DNA from: Terana coerulea
Taxonomy: Eukaryota > Basidiomycota > Agaricomycetes > Polyporales > Phanerochaetaceae
Assembly (NCBI GenBank): GCA_024811115.1
Contig: JAKOGH010000119.1
Location: forward strand, 168,568-232,567
Length of the DNA: 64,000 nt
Direction of reading: 5' to 3'
Under the pieces are notes generated by a model, which was not told the DNA's origin, made no database searches, and saw nothing but the letters and a program-made list of their open reading frames with translations. Shown here piece by piece: positions 46,494 to 59,353 of this stretch. The position numbers and the translations under genes were made by a program. Numbering within the stretch: the stretch's first letter is position 1; each line of letters begins with the position of its first letter.

Positions 46494-49400
46494 ATGGATG
46501 TTGAATACGACACCCTCATCGAAGAGGAGGTACAAATCAACGCCCAGGTTGCCTCCTCACATGCTGCCGTGGCCGTGTTCGACAGGAGCTGGTATATTAG
46601 GGCGAGTAGACAAGCAAGGCGCATGGATCTCATTGGTGACTATGCCGGCAGTGAGCTGTTTCTGCTCGATGGTATGCTCCGCAATTGTCTTCAGTGATGG
46701 TGCTAAAGCAGTATCGTAGGTGACTCGCTGCTTCAAGAAATTCTTGATGACCCCTTACTTGCTCTCGCCCGCGACAACGGTGAGACTCGATTTTTGCAAG
46801 ATGACAGGCTCTCCCAGCTAACGCTTCCCTGCCGCAGATACTAGCTTCCAAATCCTGCATGCCTTGCAATCGTGTGAAAAGCTGCTGCATGAATTTCTGA
46901 AGCGCGAAGCAGTGTTCGAGATCGTATTTTTGCTGGTGAGTGCTGTGCTTGCGTGTTTGGTAGCTCACTTTACTGAACTATTCATGGCGTCATTTAGACG
47001 CTCAGCACGCTACTCAACAAACCGGAGCTGAAGGCTTTGTCTTTGCTTCTTGCTGCCTGGCCCGAACAATTCTGATCAGTCATCTCAAGAGCCTTCGCAT
47101 CCCGGTCTATGATTTTCAAAGTTTAACAGATGAAGCGTGGCGGCGATACCTTTCGGTGAAGAAGGTGTGGCCTCCTTGGATTGTTCAGTAATGATTGTGC
47201 TTATCTAATGCTGCAGCCGATGTTCATTATGCTAAATGGTGGTGGCTCTCTTGACACCAATGAGGCTGAAATGCCCGCGCACATCACACATCAAATTCTA
47301 GTCCAACGTGTCCGTATCTTTGAGTTCGTCACTCAGGGCATTTCTTGCTCCTTGCTTCATGGCACCACTTTCCGCGACAGCAAGGTTTGTACAATGGCCG
47401 TGTCTCATTGCAGCATTGGTAACTAAGACGTAAACAGATCACCTCGTTTGTTTACGAACAGCGCTTGGATCCAAATGCACGTCGCCAATTCTCAGCAGGT
47501 TTTGGCGCGTAGTCACGCGCGCCAGACAGGAATTGAACGCGTCACAAATTAAAGCCTACAAAACATTTCTGCCTCGGCGGCCTACACCTTCTGCAGCGGG
47601 CGACTTCTCCGCCATGGATTCATTCCTGCGGGTGTCCTCCATGAATCTTCATCTCCAAAGCAGCCTCGCGGGCTTCCTCCTTTCACATTTGCCGCGCATT
47701 TATCCCTACTCCCAACATTGTCCGTCAAACAACGGAGTAGGTTCTTCACCGAGCTTCCAGATCTCAGCCAGACCATTCGCCAGAAATTCCTCCCCGTGAC
47801 GCTTCTTGCCCTTAACGTCACTCACTCTGATCAATCGCCGCTCGATGTGGATGGCCGTGTTTTTCAAGAACTGATTCATTTCTGGCTTGCTTATCCACAT
47901 CTGAGTGCTTCCGAGGTTGTTGGTGACAATCTCGCATCGCACTTGAGCACCCTCTGGAATACGTGGAAACTTCCTCACTTCGACGTTGCCAACCTTGCCC
48001 AACAATATTGTTCTGTCGCGTTCTCCCAAAGTGATTCCGTATCGACTCCTGCGCCAGTGTCGTCACGGCTGTTACCGTTTACCAATCCGGTGTTTGACGA
48101 GGCACTGGCAGATGCGCACATCGAAGCGGCTGAAAGCGTAGAACCAGTCACTGGCGCCGAGATGGAGTTCGACACTATCTTCCGAGATACCCAGCACTGG
48201 CACAACCACCGCAGAGCAATTCTTCCCACTAGCAAGGACTCTCATGAGAAACTACCAGCGCTCACACCCTGGCAACGGGCGAAGCAGCTCAAGAGCGAGC
48301 AAAGATTCACTGCGAAACTCCAATGGCAAGCAGAGAGCTTGACTGGCGCGTTCGGGATAGCCTTGCAGCAGATCACTATCGTACGCAACCGGCAGAGCTC
48401 ATCAAAAATCACAGGCGCTGTCGGACTCCCTACGGTCAAGGTGAGCACTGATGCAAGTCATCATTTTATCTACTCATTATCGTTAGGAGGATCCACCTAG
48501 GAAATCACGGAAGGAGAAGAAGGCGCACGTGTCCAAAGCAGAGCAGATTCGTCTACAGAATACGGCCAGGAAGGCAGTAGCTCAAGACGACTCCAACGAG
48601 ACATGGTGGAAAGAGCAGCTTCACAACATGACCGCTCTGTCTACGCAGGAGCAAGTAGCTCGGGTTGACCGCTTTCTAGGCAACATAGGGCGCTCTGAAT
48701 CGGGCTGGCTTTCTGTCGAAATGCGACTCTACCGCCTGCACCTCATGTTCAAGGTGTGGACCGAGCATCCGGATGCCGAGAGTGAAGACGTCGACGTACA
48801 GGGGGCAGTCCGGGATCGCTACGCAGTTTCCGCGATGCGGTTGGTAAAGGACATCTCCGAACGGGGAGGGCTATTTCCTGCGGCTCGGAAAGTTCTCGAA
48901 TCTTCGCTGCGGTGCATGGGTTTTGCCTCATTCATAGCAGACCTCTTGGACGGATCGCCATGCGCATCTGCAGATGAACGTAAATTAGGCTTCAGTTTCT
49001 TGAAACTTGTCCGGTCGAAGACGAGGGAACCCGTCTACGCCTACATGGCGGTCATGGAGGATCCCATCGTTTGGCAGCTCAGGCTCTTCGGAGAGTTCAT
49101 GGACCGGTCGATGGACTCTCGGCCAGACTCCCGAGTGGCCTTCAAACCAGACGCGTGGCAGCGACGGGTGCTAGACTGTCTTGATGACCAGGATGGGCAG
49201 GGGAACCTGAATCATTCCGTTCTTGTTGTTGGTGAGTGTCATACATTCAAGGAGCTGAGTGCAGAACTCTCGTCTAATGGTCTCTACAGCACCAACCAGT
49301 GCAGGCAAGACGTTCATCTCATACTATGCCATGGAACAAGTCTTACGCCGCTCAGACGAGGAGGTGCTCGTTTATGTTGCTCCTACCAAAGCACTTGTCA

Positions 49401-52400
49401 GCCAGATAGCGGCAGAAGTTTACGCTCGATTCAATAAGTCTTATCTTGCGGCTGGGAGTAAGTTAACAATTCTCGCAGCGAGCATGTCACTCATCGTCAC
49501 CTAGAGAGTTGTTGGGCAATTCATACTCGTGACTATCGAGTGCATAATCCACAAAATTGCCAGATCCTGGTAACGGTCCCGGAAATGCTTGCAATCGTGC
49601 TTCTTTCTCCCCCGCTGGCTCACACGTGGATACCTAAGGATCAAGCGGTAAGACAGTGCTGTTCCTACAATGCGCGTGAACCTAATCGGGACGTATATAG
49701 AATCATTCTGGATGAGATCCATTCAATTGGCCAACAAGAAGGCGGCGCGGTTTGGGAACAGATCATCCTCCTCGCGCCTTGCCCGATCATGTAAGTTTCA
49801 TACTATCAACGTCAATATTCAGAGAATCGACATTTCTCAACTATAGCGGATTGTCGGCAACAATTGGCCACCCGGAGAAATTCAATGATTGGCTCAGTTC
49901 CGTTCAAGCGGCTCACGGATTCCGCCATACGTTTATTCACCACCCACATCGATACTCCCATCTTCGCAAGTTCACTTATCTCTTGCGCGCTCCGCGTAAG
50001 ACATATTTTGCGGGCACAGACTCCTACGTGGACTCCGGTCGGCTCCGATTCCTGCATCCTGCCTCACTTGTGTCATTCGGCGCTCGTGTGCTGCCGCCTG
50101 ACTTCTCACTCGAAGCAGCAGATTGCCTTAGCCTGTACCGCGCGTTTTCGTCCGCATTGGGTGATGCTACGGAAGACGTGAAAGCATTGGATCCTACAAA
50201 TTTTTTCAGAACAGGAACCGTGCTGAAGCAGGCGGATGTCCTTGGCTATGAGGCGACCCTCAAAGAGAAACTATCTGATGTTATTTCCGGCTCAGATCCT
50301 CAGGAAACAGATACGGATTCGGCTTTGAGCAAGATCGTACGCACTCTCCAGGACTCGATGTTGGCCGAACTTTCTGCGAGCAAGCAAAATGCTGTGACGT
50401 CCGTCCACACTATTCTGAGTAACTTGATCTATCTCGTGGCTGATTTACAGTCGAATGATGACTTGGTATGTGCTCTAGTATATTCAGTAATGTCAGAGAC
50501 TCTGACCATCATCCATGTAGCCGGCAATACTCTTCCAATTCGATCGTTCCGGCTGCGAGAAGATTACGAAGGCCTTGGTACGAGCGCTCGAGGTTGCAGA
50601 GGCTAAATGGCGCGACAGGAGTCCCCAGTGGAGGCGAAAGCTCGAGCAGTTGAAGTATTGGAAAGCTCAAGCGCCCACTCGTCAGAGAAAGGCCGAGAGA
50701 CTGCGTAAGCAGAAAAAGGGCGCCGATGAGGATCTCTCGGCTGACTTCGAGGATGTGTCATGGGAGGCCTCGTTTGACCCTAAAGACCCTTCACCCCAAT
50801 TCACTTTCCTTGGACCAAAGTACTCGAAAGCGATTCTGGATGAGGCAATCAACGACGTCGCCTGGACTGGTACCCCGAAATGGGCGTTGGATGCCCTGCG
50901 TCGCGGTATCGGCATTCACCACTCCGGTATGAATAAGCACTATCGTACTGCTGTAGAAAGGTAAGTTATCAATCGTCATTGCGTCGGCAGCAACTGAGCA
51001 TTATGCTAGTCTGTATCGCATGGGATATATACAAGTGGTCGTGGCAACTGGTGAGCATCCGGCTACCAATAAATACTTGTCGATCATGCTCATCACTTTC
51101 TCCAGGAACTCTTGCCTTGGGAATCAATGCGCCCACTAGGACATCGGCGTTCTGCGGCGATTCTCCGTTCTTGACGGCCCTTATGGTGAGCATTTCGTTG
51201 TAATTTGATCACAGTTATGCTAAATATTTTGGTCATAGTATCGCCAATGTGCTGGCCGTGGTGGGTAATAGTGTCCCGTGTTCGAAGCTCTTCTCTGATC
51301 TGCTCGTCTGTTCGCAGCTGGTCGGCGTGGCTTCGACCTCCTAGGAAAAGTCGTGTTCTATGGCCTTCCCATGGACCGTGTGCAGCGACTGGTCCTATCT
51401 CGATTACCTTCGATTGGCGGAAACTTTCCTCTGACCTCTACGATGGTCCTTCGTCTTTTCAGCCTCGTTCAGGGATCAAACTATGCCGACGTCGCCGTCA
51501 AATCTGTGAAAAGTCTACTGGCGCTGCCGTAGATCAGTTCAGTTTCTGAAACCGGCAAAGACGAGCTATTGCATCATGTCCGCTTCAGCATCGACTACCT
51601 CCGGCGCTCCGGTTTACTCGATGCTGACGGCAATCCAATCAACCTCTTTGGTTTGGCTGCGCACCTCTATTACACAGAGCCGAGCAACTTTGCGCTGATC
51701 GCCCTCATGCGCAAAGGTGTCATTCATTCCTTGTGCAATCAGAAGAGCACAGAGCAAGCTAAACGCGACCTACTCACCGTTCTCTGTCACATCTTCGGTC
51801 GACGCCAGCTACCTCCCATCTATGGCTCCGAAAATGCGCGAGACTTGTTCCGGAAGTCTCCTTCGAAGGTCATTCTTTCCGCCATGAACCAAGCTGCGAA
51901 GGAAGTACTCGAGGAACACGCTGAGGAGATTCTGGGAATTTTCACGGGCTATGCTGCCGCTTATGCAGCGCACTCGAGGAAACCACTCGGCGAAGACCAC
52001 GCGCTCCCTATCAGCGGGCGCACACTGCACGGAGACCCCCAACTTCACTCTTCCAGCGCCATCTACAGGACACGCACATCTATGTCACTGTTCGGTCTCC
52101 CTTCGTCGCGAACTCAGGACACGACGATCACTTCAGTAGTGTTTCCGAGCTGAGCCGGACATGCAGGAGCGGATTACACCTCAACGAGCACGGAGTGCCT
52201 TCGATGGACGAATTCATAGCCGACAGTGGCGATGGTGCGGCCTTGCCCTTGAACGCGTACTTATTCGATTTCTTCGTCCATGGACAACCCGCCGCTCTTC
52301 TAGCCGCGAACGGAATCCGTCAGGGCGAGCTGTGGTACCTGCTACAGGATTTTACCCTAACATTGAAGAGCATCCGGTCCACCGTCGAAGATCTGCTCCT

Positions 52401-52623
52401 CAGGGCGAGCGAGAATTCGAACCCTTCTACCAACCTCGAAAACGACGAACTCAGTCCCATGGGGGCATTGAACCCGGCTGAGGACGATCTCGAGGGAGAA
52501 TCCCCCGATGGGGCTACGGTTAAGCGGCCTCCGGGCGTGTCCGACCGCGACTGGCGCGTGTTTGAAGTGGTCAATCTTGTAACCGAAGAATTCGAGGAGA
52601 AGTACAAAGCTATGTGGGCTTAG
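46494..52623 (+). CDS. DDX60-like Ski2-type RNA helicase
   Basis: Superfamily 2 helicase of the DDX60/Ski2 type, about 1776 aa in 16 exons: 46494-46671, 46720-46779, 46838-46935, 46998-47164, 47217-47384, 47438-48440, 48487-49231, 49290-49457, 49505-49647, 49701-49790, 49847-50465, 50521-50960, 51010-51050, 51106-51185, 51239-51260, 51318-52623. Motif I is [15 protein letters not shown], preceded by the Q-like [12 protein letters not shown]; motif II is [10 protein letters not shown] (DEIH box); motif III GLSATIG; later [24 protein letters not shown] and motif [17 protein letters not shown]. In animals DDX60 takes part in antiviral RNA sensing; the role in fungi is unknown. Five single-base breaks (46927-46931, about 47490-47500, 47688-47690, 49636-49637, 52036-52040) and an in-frame TAG at 51530-51532 interrupt the literal frame, so it could be a pseudogene. 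Confidence 0.85.
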
Positions 52624-53331
52624 AAGAACGGTGCGTATCTTCACAAATGTGCTGTTTTTCCTCTTGCTTACTATAAACTGGGATCGACAAGCTCTCTTGG
52701 TACAAAACTTGCTGTGACAATCGAGACCTCAGGCCTCAGTTTCTGCCCTCGCCATGTATATCGCTGAACGTTACACATTTTTTGAGTAGCGTCATACCAT
52801 AACTGCTGCTTGCTCTCCCTTTCGGACTTGTTGACTGAGATTAGATCTATCCGAATTTCGATCAATCTACGTAGCGCTGGCCTGCCGAGTTGCTTCAAGT
52901 TGCTCTTGACCACGTTCGATTCACCTTGCACATTTCTTGCACATTTCTTGACCATACTGTCCTCTACAATTTCTCTACCTTCTGCCAATGAGTATTGCTC
53001 GTGCGCAAATTGACATGTTTTGCGGTGAATAGTATGCGACTACGAAGCTGGATGCTGTCTCCAATCCGGACAGCTTATGGATCGCCCGCGGAGCGAGTAG
53101 CTGCATGCCAATGTTAGGTGAAGTGAGTAAATACTGTTCATTGGCCAAGGCTGACTGTACCGCAACGCAGCTTGTACGTTAGCAACCATCAGGCTTCAGT
53201 GGTTCACGTGAAGCTGATCGTCGTTTTTCACCAAAGCTTCCTGTTCTCAACTTCCCACGCCGTGGCCACAGGCCACTTTGGGTGGCCTCAGTGATGGTCA
53301 TAAGGCCGCTGCGGTTCGTTGTTGATGGAAA
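52624..53331. other. Intergenic
   Basis: Between the helicase gene and the next plus-strand gene. A small direct repeat GCACATTTCTT occurs twice in a row at about 52927-52950. No gene recognised. Confidence 0.4.
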
Positions 53332-54107
53332 ATGCTCTTAAACCTCAACCACATCCACGAAGACTACACCGCTGTCTTGCCCCGTCAGTTCGCCACGCAA
53401 CCTACTACTCGAGCCAACTCTCGCTCCGTACCGAGAACTACAAGCACAGAGCCCGTTCATCTTGGCGAGATGGGTCGCGCAAACGATGCCTCTGAGGATC
53501 TATCATCTTCCTTTTCACACCTTGCTCTGCCGCAGTCCCCCACGCGACCAACATCCAAGAGCGTCCAGTTTTCTCCGGGCAAGGACTCCGTTACGAACGT
53601 CTACGAAACGCATTCTCCAGACGTTTACGATAGGACGCCAGCCAAACCAAGTCCCCTCTCGCCAGACGAGCTGAATGGGAATACTCCCCTCTACGATTCA
53701 TACGCCCTGCTCGAGAACGCCTCCAAGCTCAGCGCCCCAGCAACGAACGCGGTCCAGTAGACGCCAGTCGTTTCAAGAACGAATCTCCGTTGACTTCCCG
53801 TTACCGGGTTGACTTTGAACTGGATTTGAATGACACTATCGTCGAAGAAGATGAGGGAATGGACGAACCGCAAGCGACCAGCAAGCCGACCGCACCTCTC
53901 GGCGGACTCAGATGGGAGTACCGCAAGGATCGTAATCGGGAGGAGCATTACAGCCGTACGATACCTCGGGCCTACCCTATGCGGGCGCAGGTTGTCCGCA
54001 GGTCTCCACATGAAGCTGGGGGCGCATATCTGATGGATAGTTCCCCAGCCGACCTGGAGGAAGAGATAGACGACTTCTTTGCTTCATCAGGGCCACTCAG
54101 GCGCTGA
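53332..54107 (+). CDS. Unrecognised, mostly disordered protein (258 aa)
   Basis: One open exon, broken only by a missing C in the CCCC run at 53734-53737; both sides read as one protein of about 258 aa. The N-terminal half is serine/threonine/proline-rich (SRSVPRTTSTEP, PTSKSVQFSPGKDS). The C-terminal half has a conserved-looking segment: RYRVDFELDLNDT, then GGLRWEYRKDRNREEHYSR, and ends acidic (DLEEEIDDFFASSG). I do not know the family. Same direction as the next gene, 527 bp apart. Confidence 0.55.
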
Positions 54108-54634
54108 GGTATGTGAAGCTCCTGCGGTCCTGACATGGCGTCGAGTTAATATTGGTGCCTCTAGAAATCTCCAATTAAGGCTCTAGGTTGTACGGGCCTG
54201 CGCCGTCCACCTCTGCGCTGTGTCCTTTCGATTGGGCTCTCATAGATGTACATATGTTCTTATACTTTGGAATATGCGCCAGACGGCCGTTTATTAGATT
54301 TCACCCGCTTCTGCTGGTTACTTCTTCGTACGAGGTTCAACTATCTACTCGCCAGACTACCCAAGGGCCTTGCGCCATCGTCACATTTCCCTTCATGTAG
54401 TTTCGCCGAACTACGCCGGGCGATGTGATGAACGCATCATCTGATCAATGCCGACGTCTTTGTTCTCGTGAGTAGGTGGCCTGCTCTCAACCGTGGGACG
54501 TTGGATAGCTGACGCGTGATATCGTGCACATAAAGGCTTCCAGATTCTTCCCAAGTTATCCGCGTATTTTGCCCCCTTCCCCGCCGCGGTTCCCCTTCCT
54601 CTCCACTCTATGGCTCCCCCTTCCATGTTTTGAT

Positions 54635-55759
54635 ATGCAAACACATTCCCTCGAGCTCCACATGCCTTCCTCCGACTCCATGCCGGGGACACACCTTTCA
54701 TTCCCCGGCCAGGCGGCCCAAGTCCACGCTCTGGATGAACTTTTGGCTATCGACCGTTCCGTCCTCCAGGCTCTGGTTCAATTCCGACCGGGCCAGCTCC
54801 TGCACACGGTCCATGAAACTTGGAGCAAGGACGAGTATGACCGCAGTATGATCGAGATCTGCCACATGAGCAAGAAATTAGCTTTACCCGGACGAGGGGA
54901 CCGTGTCTATCACCCTGAAGGCGAGCCAGCAGACTTGGAGGCACCGGACGCGCGCTCGATTATCTCTGAGTTGGAAGCCCTGACCGCACGGAAGGAACAG
55001 CCGTCCCTGCTCGACGAAACCGACCGGACTCGAAGAAATACTCTTCCTCGTCTTCCGTCATTCTACCCTCTCAACCGCGTATCACTGCCCTTCGGCCCAC
55101 CGCCTCGTCCAACAGGTCCAGCTTCTGATCCTACGGACTCTGACTCTGAGAATGAAGAGGAGGACGCCCCCAGCCGTGAGTTTCTGTTCTTCGGTGGTCG
55201 TCGTCCTGGAACCCCGCTGCCCCGCTGCTCCTGAGGACGCAAGAGGACTCCGACGACGAGGAGGACGATGGACCTGCGAACCACGCCAGTAACAGCTACG
55301 GGACCCAATTCGAAGTTGAGCAATCTTCCACGGCTACCGATACCTCAGCTTTCGATGATACCAACGAATGCCTGCGCCCTGTCTTTTCAAGCATGAGTTT
55401 AGGTACCGTCTATTTGTAAACTAGGTTGTGCTCGCTCTAACGAACTCTGTCCTAGATATGCACGATTCAGAGTCGGTTTCTTGTAGCTCTTATGCCCTGG
55501 GTGCCCATTCCACCTGGATACCTGTGCGCCCACTTGGCTTATCCCGGACGTCGTCCCTCTCCAGCGACAGCTCATCTTCGGACGAGTCTGACAGCCCCGC
55601 GACACCCACACAAGACCCATACTCTCGTACGTGAAGCCTCTGTTTACTCCGGAATGATGCCTGATACTGTTCGCAGTTTCTTCATCATCGGATGACAAAG
55701 ACGACTTCAAGTGGACGTATGGCCTCAACGACACTGGTGGCTGCCTCGGCGGGTTCTGA
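54635..55759 (+). CDS. Unrecognised, mostly disordered protein (340 aa)
   Basis: Three exons with consistent phases: 54635-55402, 55456-55626, 55677-55759. A missing C in the run at 55219-55222 breaks exon 1. About 340 aa. The first 150 residues look folded and helical (ALDELLAIDRSVLQALVQF; YDRSMIEICHMSKKLALPG). The rest is acidic and serine-rich (DSDSENEEEDAPS, SLSSDSSSSDESDS), ending DFKWTYGLNDTGG. No recognised domain. An ATG at 54662 is an alternative start. Confidence 0.5.
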
Positions 55760-56311
55760 TGGGCATTTTGTCCGGAAGAGCAAGTTGAATATCTGCCCAG
55801 TCTGTCCTGCCACGCTCGCGAACCTAAAATCCTTTATGACCTCTCACGACCTCTTACGATCCCTCATGCGCTCTTTCCGCTATGACTCCCTCATGATCTT
55901 CTGATTCTCTCACTACGCCTTTACCGATGGTGTGCCTTCACTTTCATCCTCTCCATCATTCTCCTTCTCTAATATCTTGGAATACTGCTATCTGTTGTTT
56001 TGCTTCCAGTCGTTTCGCTTTGGCCTTGCTTTCCGTTGCTGCTTATGAGTAATATGTTCCGGCTACCTGTTTCTTGGAATTCTATGAGCTTCATATCTCC
56101 GTCACCGAGTGAACGATGCAATTAAACCCTCCGCACAAAGTTTGAGCTGGAACATGAAATATAATAGTAGCATAAGGAATATACGAATACAACGGAGAGC
56201 GGCGATGCGTTGAACACGAAAGCGGCTACGCAGCTAATGGAATAAACATCCAAGATATGCACGTCATAGAAGGTACTCCGGGAGACCTCGCCCGTGATCT
56301 GTTCACGCCCA
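55760..56311. other. Intergenic, convergent 3' regions
   Basis: T-rich downstream region of two converging genes. No gene recognised. Confidence 0.45.
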
Positions 56312-59300
56312 TCATATAGCATCGTTAGGATCGTACATAGGGTTCTTCTTCTTCTCGACTTGACTCTTGTTGTTGAAGTTCTCCACGTGGTCCTGAGCGA
56401 TTTCAGTTATCTGCTTCGGAGCTAGAAACATACGCGATGACAAGTCAGGAATACGCCATGGAGCGTGAATGTATGTGAACCAGCGACGTACGCGGCTGCT
56501 CGATAGCGGGGTAGTGAACTGCAATAGTGTCGACGATATTGGTCAAACGACCGGTGATTATCCCACGGAAAGTCTGCAACGGTTGAGCCATGGTAAGAGC
56601 ATGCACCCACAATATACTGGTAGCGTACCTTCTGATCCGCCTCTATCATCTTGGTAATGTCCTCGCTAGACTTTTTCTGACCTCGTCCTGAGCTCACCCT
56701 GCGCCTTGGTGAGCTCGCGCAAGTGCTTCTCGCGGCCCGCGGGAGTGCCGTCGTCAGGGAACTTCATCATGTTGCCGATCTCGCTGCCACGTCAAGGCTG
56801 TCATCAGACCTCGACATGCAGGCAGAAGTAGAGGCAATACGCACCGCTGAGCGGGAAGAATGTGCTTGTTGGAAACGTTGATGTAAGCCCCGGCAATCTT
56901 CTCCGATAGTATGCTCACTTTGAGGGGAACCATCATCTGCGCGTATATCAGCTGGCGAGCGAGGTCTAAAAGCAGCTCTTCAGCTGAGCACGAACTTCCA
57001 GCTCAAACAAGCCAAGTGTACTCACCGCCGATGGTAACACCACCCAGCTCAGCGGTGCTGTTGATGGTCTGGGCCCAGCGGTTAATAGATGGTCCCAAGA
57101 CATCGTTAAGCAACGAGGCCACACTAATGAAGAACTGGAGGAGCTGCGAAAATTGAGCACGAAGCGCTGCGAGAAAGGTGTGTCAGGTGTCTGCATCGCG
57201 TAGCTAAGCAAGTCCTCGTTACACACTAGTGAAAGCCCCAACGGCTTGCTTTAAGACTGGGAGCATTGCCTTCAGACCGGCGTTCGTTAATGCCAACCCG
57301 GTCATCTCGACGATCGTTTTGGTAAGCTCCGCTTGACCTTTGATGAGCCTGTCGGACGCTTTCTCAAATGACTCCCTCGCCACCTCCAGGTTAGCGCGAG
57401 TGGTGTCGACGAGTCGCTTAGAGCTATCCAGGGCTAGTTGCTACAATATTCTTTCGTGAGTGCGAAGATATGATTACACCACAGAAGATACTCACCGCAG
57501 CACTTGGCGTCAGCTTTTCTGGCGTGGGTGGCGTCGCTGGGCCCGCGCCGGCGTTTCCAGGCTGCTGAAGGATGAGGTTGCACTGCATCACGACGACGTT
57601 CGTGTCCTTGATCAACACGTCCATGTCGCTCCAGTATTTACGGAGAGCGTCATCATCGCTTCCTTGCGCGGAGCGAGCAATCTTGCGAATATTCTCTGTT
57701 ATCTCCAACGCAGTGCCGACAATGGGCTTGAGCATATCAGAGATCGGCTTCCCTGAAACAAGAATGTTCAAGCTTTTGCTGAGTGCGTTCTTCACATATA
57801 TTGAACCACTGGTGGTGGATTTTGTCTGTTGCAAGGCGAATTCATGAGATCAGATAACCGAAAAGCGTGAGTGATATACGTACCGTTGAGTCTCCAATAA
57901 TCATGTCCCAGTCAGGCGCGTAGTTCTTTCCCCACGAATCAGCTGATTCAGTGCGTCGATGTATCCTTGGATTTTCATCGCCTCGGTCAGGCCAGGATCC
58001 GTCAAGGCTGCGCTGTTTGGGAGGGTAGCATCGCTGTACGTTGGTAGGGGATTACCACTGGCACTGGCGTTGAACGTGTCTTCATTACCGTTATCTTTCT
58101 TCCCTCCGGCGAAATCTTGTACAGCACTAAGACCCATCTGCATAGCCTGTGCCCGGATGGTGGCCATTCCAATAGCAGCGTTTCCAGCGGAAATAGCGAA
58201 GGCTGTAAGATTCTCCACTGCCTGCATCCCGACGATGTCCCAACTTCGGAAAACATGAAATGGTTGGTTATAGTCGGACAGAGATTAGTTAGATCGAGAG
58301 CTTACCCAGTTGGTACGTTCTTCACTGCATCGTGGAAGTCATTCTCAGCGTTCATAAAGGACTGAGATGCGATGTAAGCATTAGGGACGCAGACACTGAG
58401 AAGATTGTACTACTCACCGTTTTGAGAAGATCACTGACGTCCTTAGCATCGCGAAGGACAGTTTCATCCTGCGCCTTTTGAGCTTGTAAGATAGCGACGA
58501 GCTGGTCGTTGGCCTGTATCTTCTGCTCTGTGGTTCCCACCTATCAAATTTTGTCAGTGTTCGTGCCCGCTGTCACGGATGCATTGCGCATACCTTGTTC
58601 GTACAAGCAAGCATGAGCTCTTGCGCAAGACCACATATCTTTCCAAATGTCTTTTCGCAGTGGTTGGCGGCATTCCTACGAAGCCTTACCGGGTGAGAGG
58701 ACCTCCACATGAGCGAATAGGTATACACACATGCAGGCTTGTGCCCCAGAAAGTGCAGCATCGATTTGTCCAGGAAGGAGGCTCTCAATATCGCCCCGGT
58801 CTCCGGTCAGAATAGTGAGCACAGCGTCAGCAATAACTCCGGGCAGAAGGCTGCTCTGGTTTTGCACAGTAAGCATGTCTTTGTGCGCAGTCTCGTACGC
58901 TTCGAGGCCATCCCCAACCTTGGCAGTATGATTGAGCCCTGCGTTGTCTCCGAAATACTTCTTAAATGACTCACCATTTGCATGAGACAGGCTTTGAAGG
59001 ATCCAGGATAGAGAGCATATCGCCATTCGTAACGGACCGGATTGTCCACTGATTCTAAGGCTTTGAATATGTGAATGATAGACTCGTTGTGAGATGACAA
59101 GAGGGTTTACAAAAATCGGAGGTGCTTGAGGCAAGAATAATAATGGAGCCAAGAAGCGACACAGTGAGAGGAGCAGGCTGCAGAAGATCTCCCCAGTTTG
59201 TGTTGCACCACATGCTGAGCAAATAAGTATTAGCTCACTTCTCATGAGAAGGGACAATCTGACGAACGTCATCCAACTGTCTTCATTGACAGCCTTGCCC

Positions 59301-59353
59301 TTGGAAACTTGGGCAATCGCCAGGCGGGTTGCTTCGAGTTGGCTCTGAGACAT
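56312..59353 (-). CDS. Long alpha-helical protein with one membrane segment, pore-forming-toxin-like
   Basis: Fourteen exons whose phases all agree: 59353-59268, 59214-58975, 58918-58731, 58675-58594, 58540-58418, 58361-58306, 58243-57884, 57825-57496, 57440-57227, 57166-57026, 56965-56845, 56783-56629, 56573-56492, 56421-56312; about 762 aa. Near residue 45 lies one strongly hydrophobic segment (VSLLGSIIILAS). Most of the rest is long amphipathic helix, for example KIQANDQLVAILQAQKAQD and TTRANLEVARESFEKASDRL, with a second apolar stretch LLQFFISVASLLNDVLG. There is no obvious secretion signal. Long helices with a single hydrophobic hairpin are the plan of ClyA/HBL/Xax-type alpha pore formers, but I recognise no family signature, so this is inference. 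Three single-base breaks: 59101-59107, 57930-57933 and 56672-56676. Divergent from the lectin-bearing gene. Confidence 0.55.

Noticed and set aside
43611..55759. Secondary-metabolite cluster around the 2OG oxygenase
   Set aside because: Neighbours are Polo kinase, a DUF1770-like protein, a helicase and two disordered proteins; there is no synthase, P450, transporter or regulator.
58940..58975. Further frame break in the helical-protein gene
   Set aside because: A normal 56-nt GTGAGT...CAAG intron (58974-58919) joins the two frames without any break.
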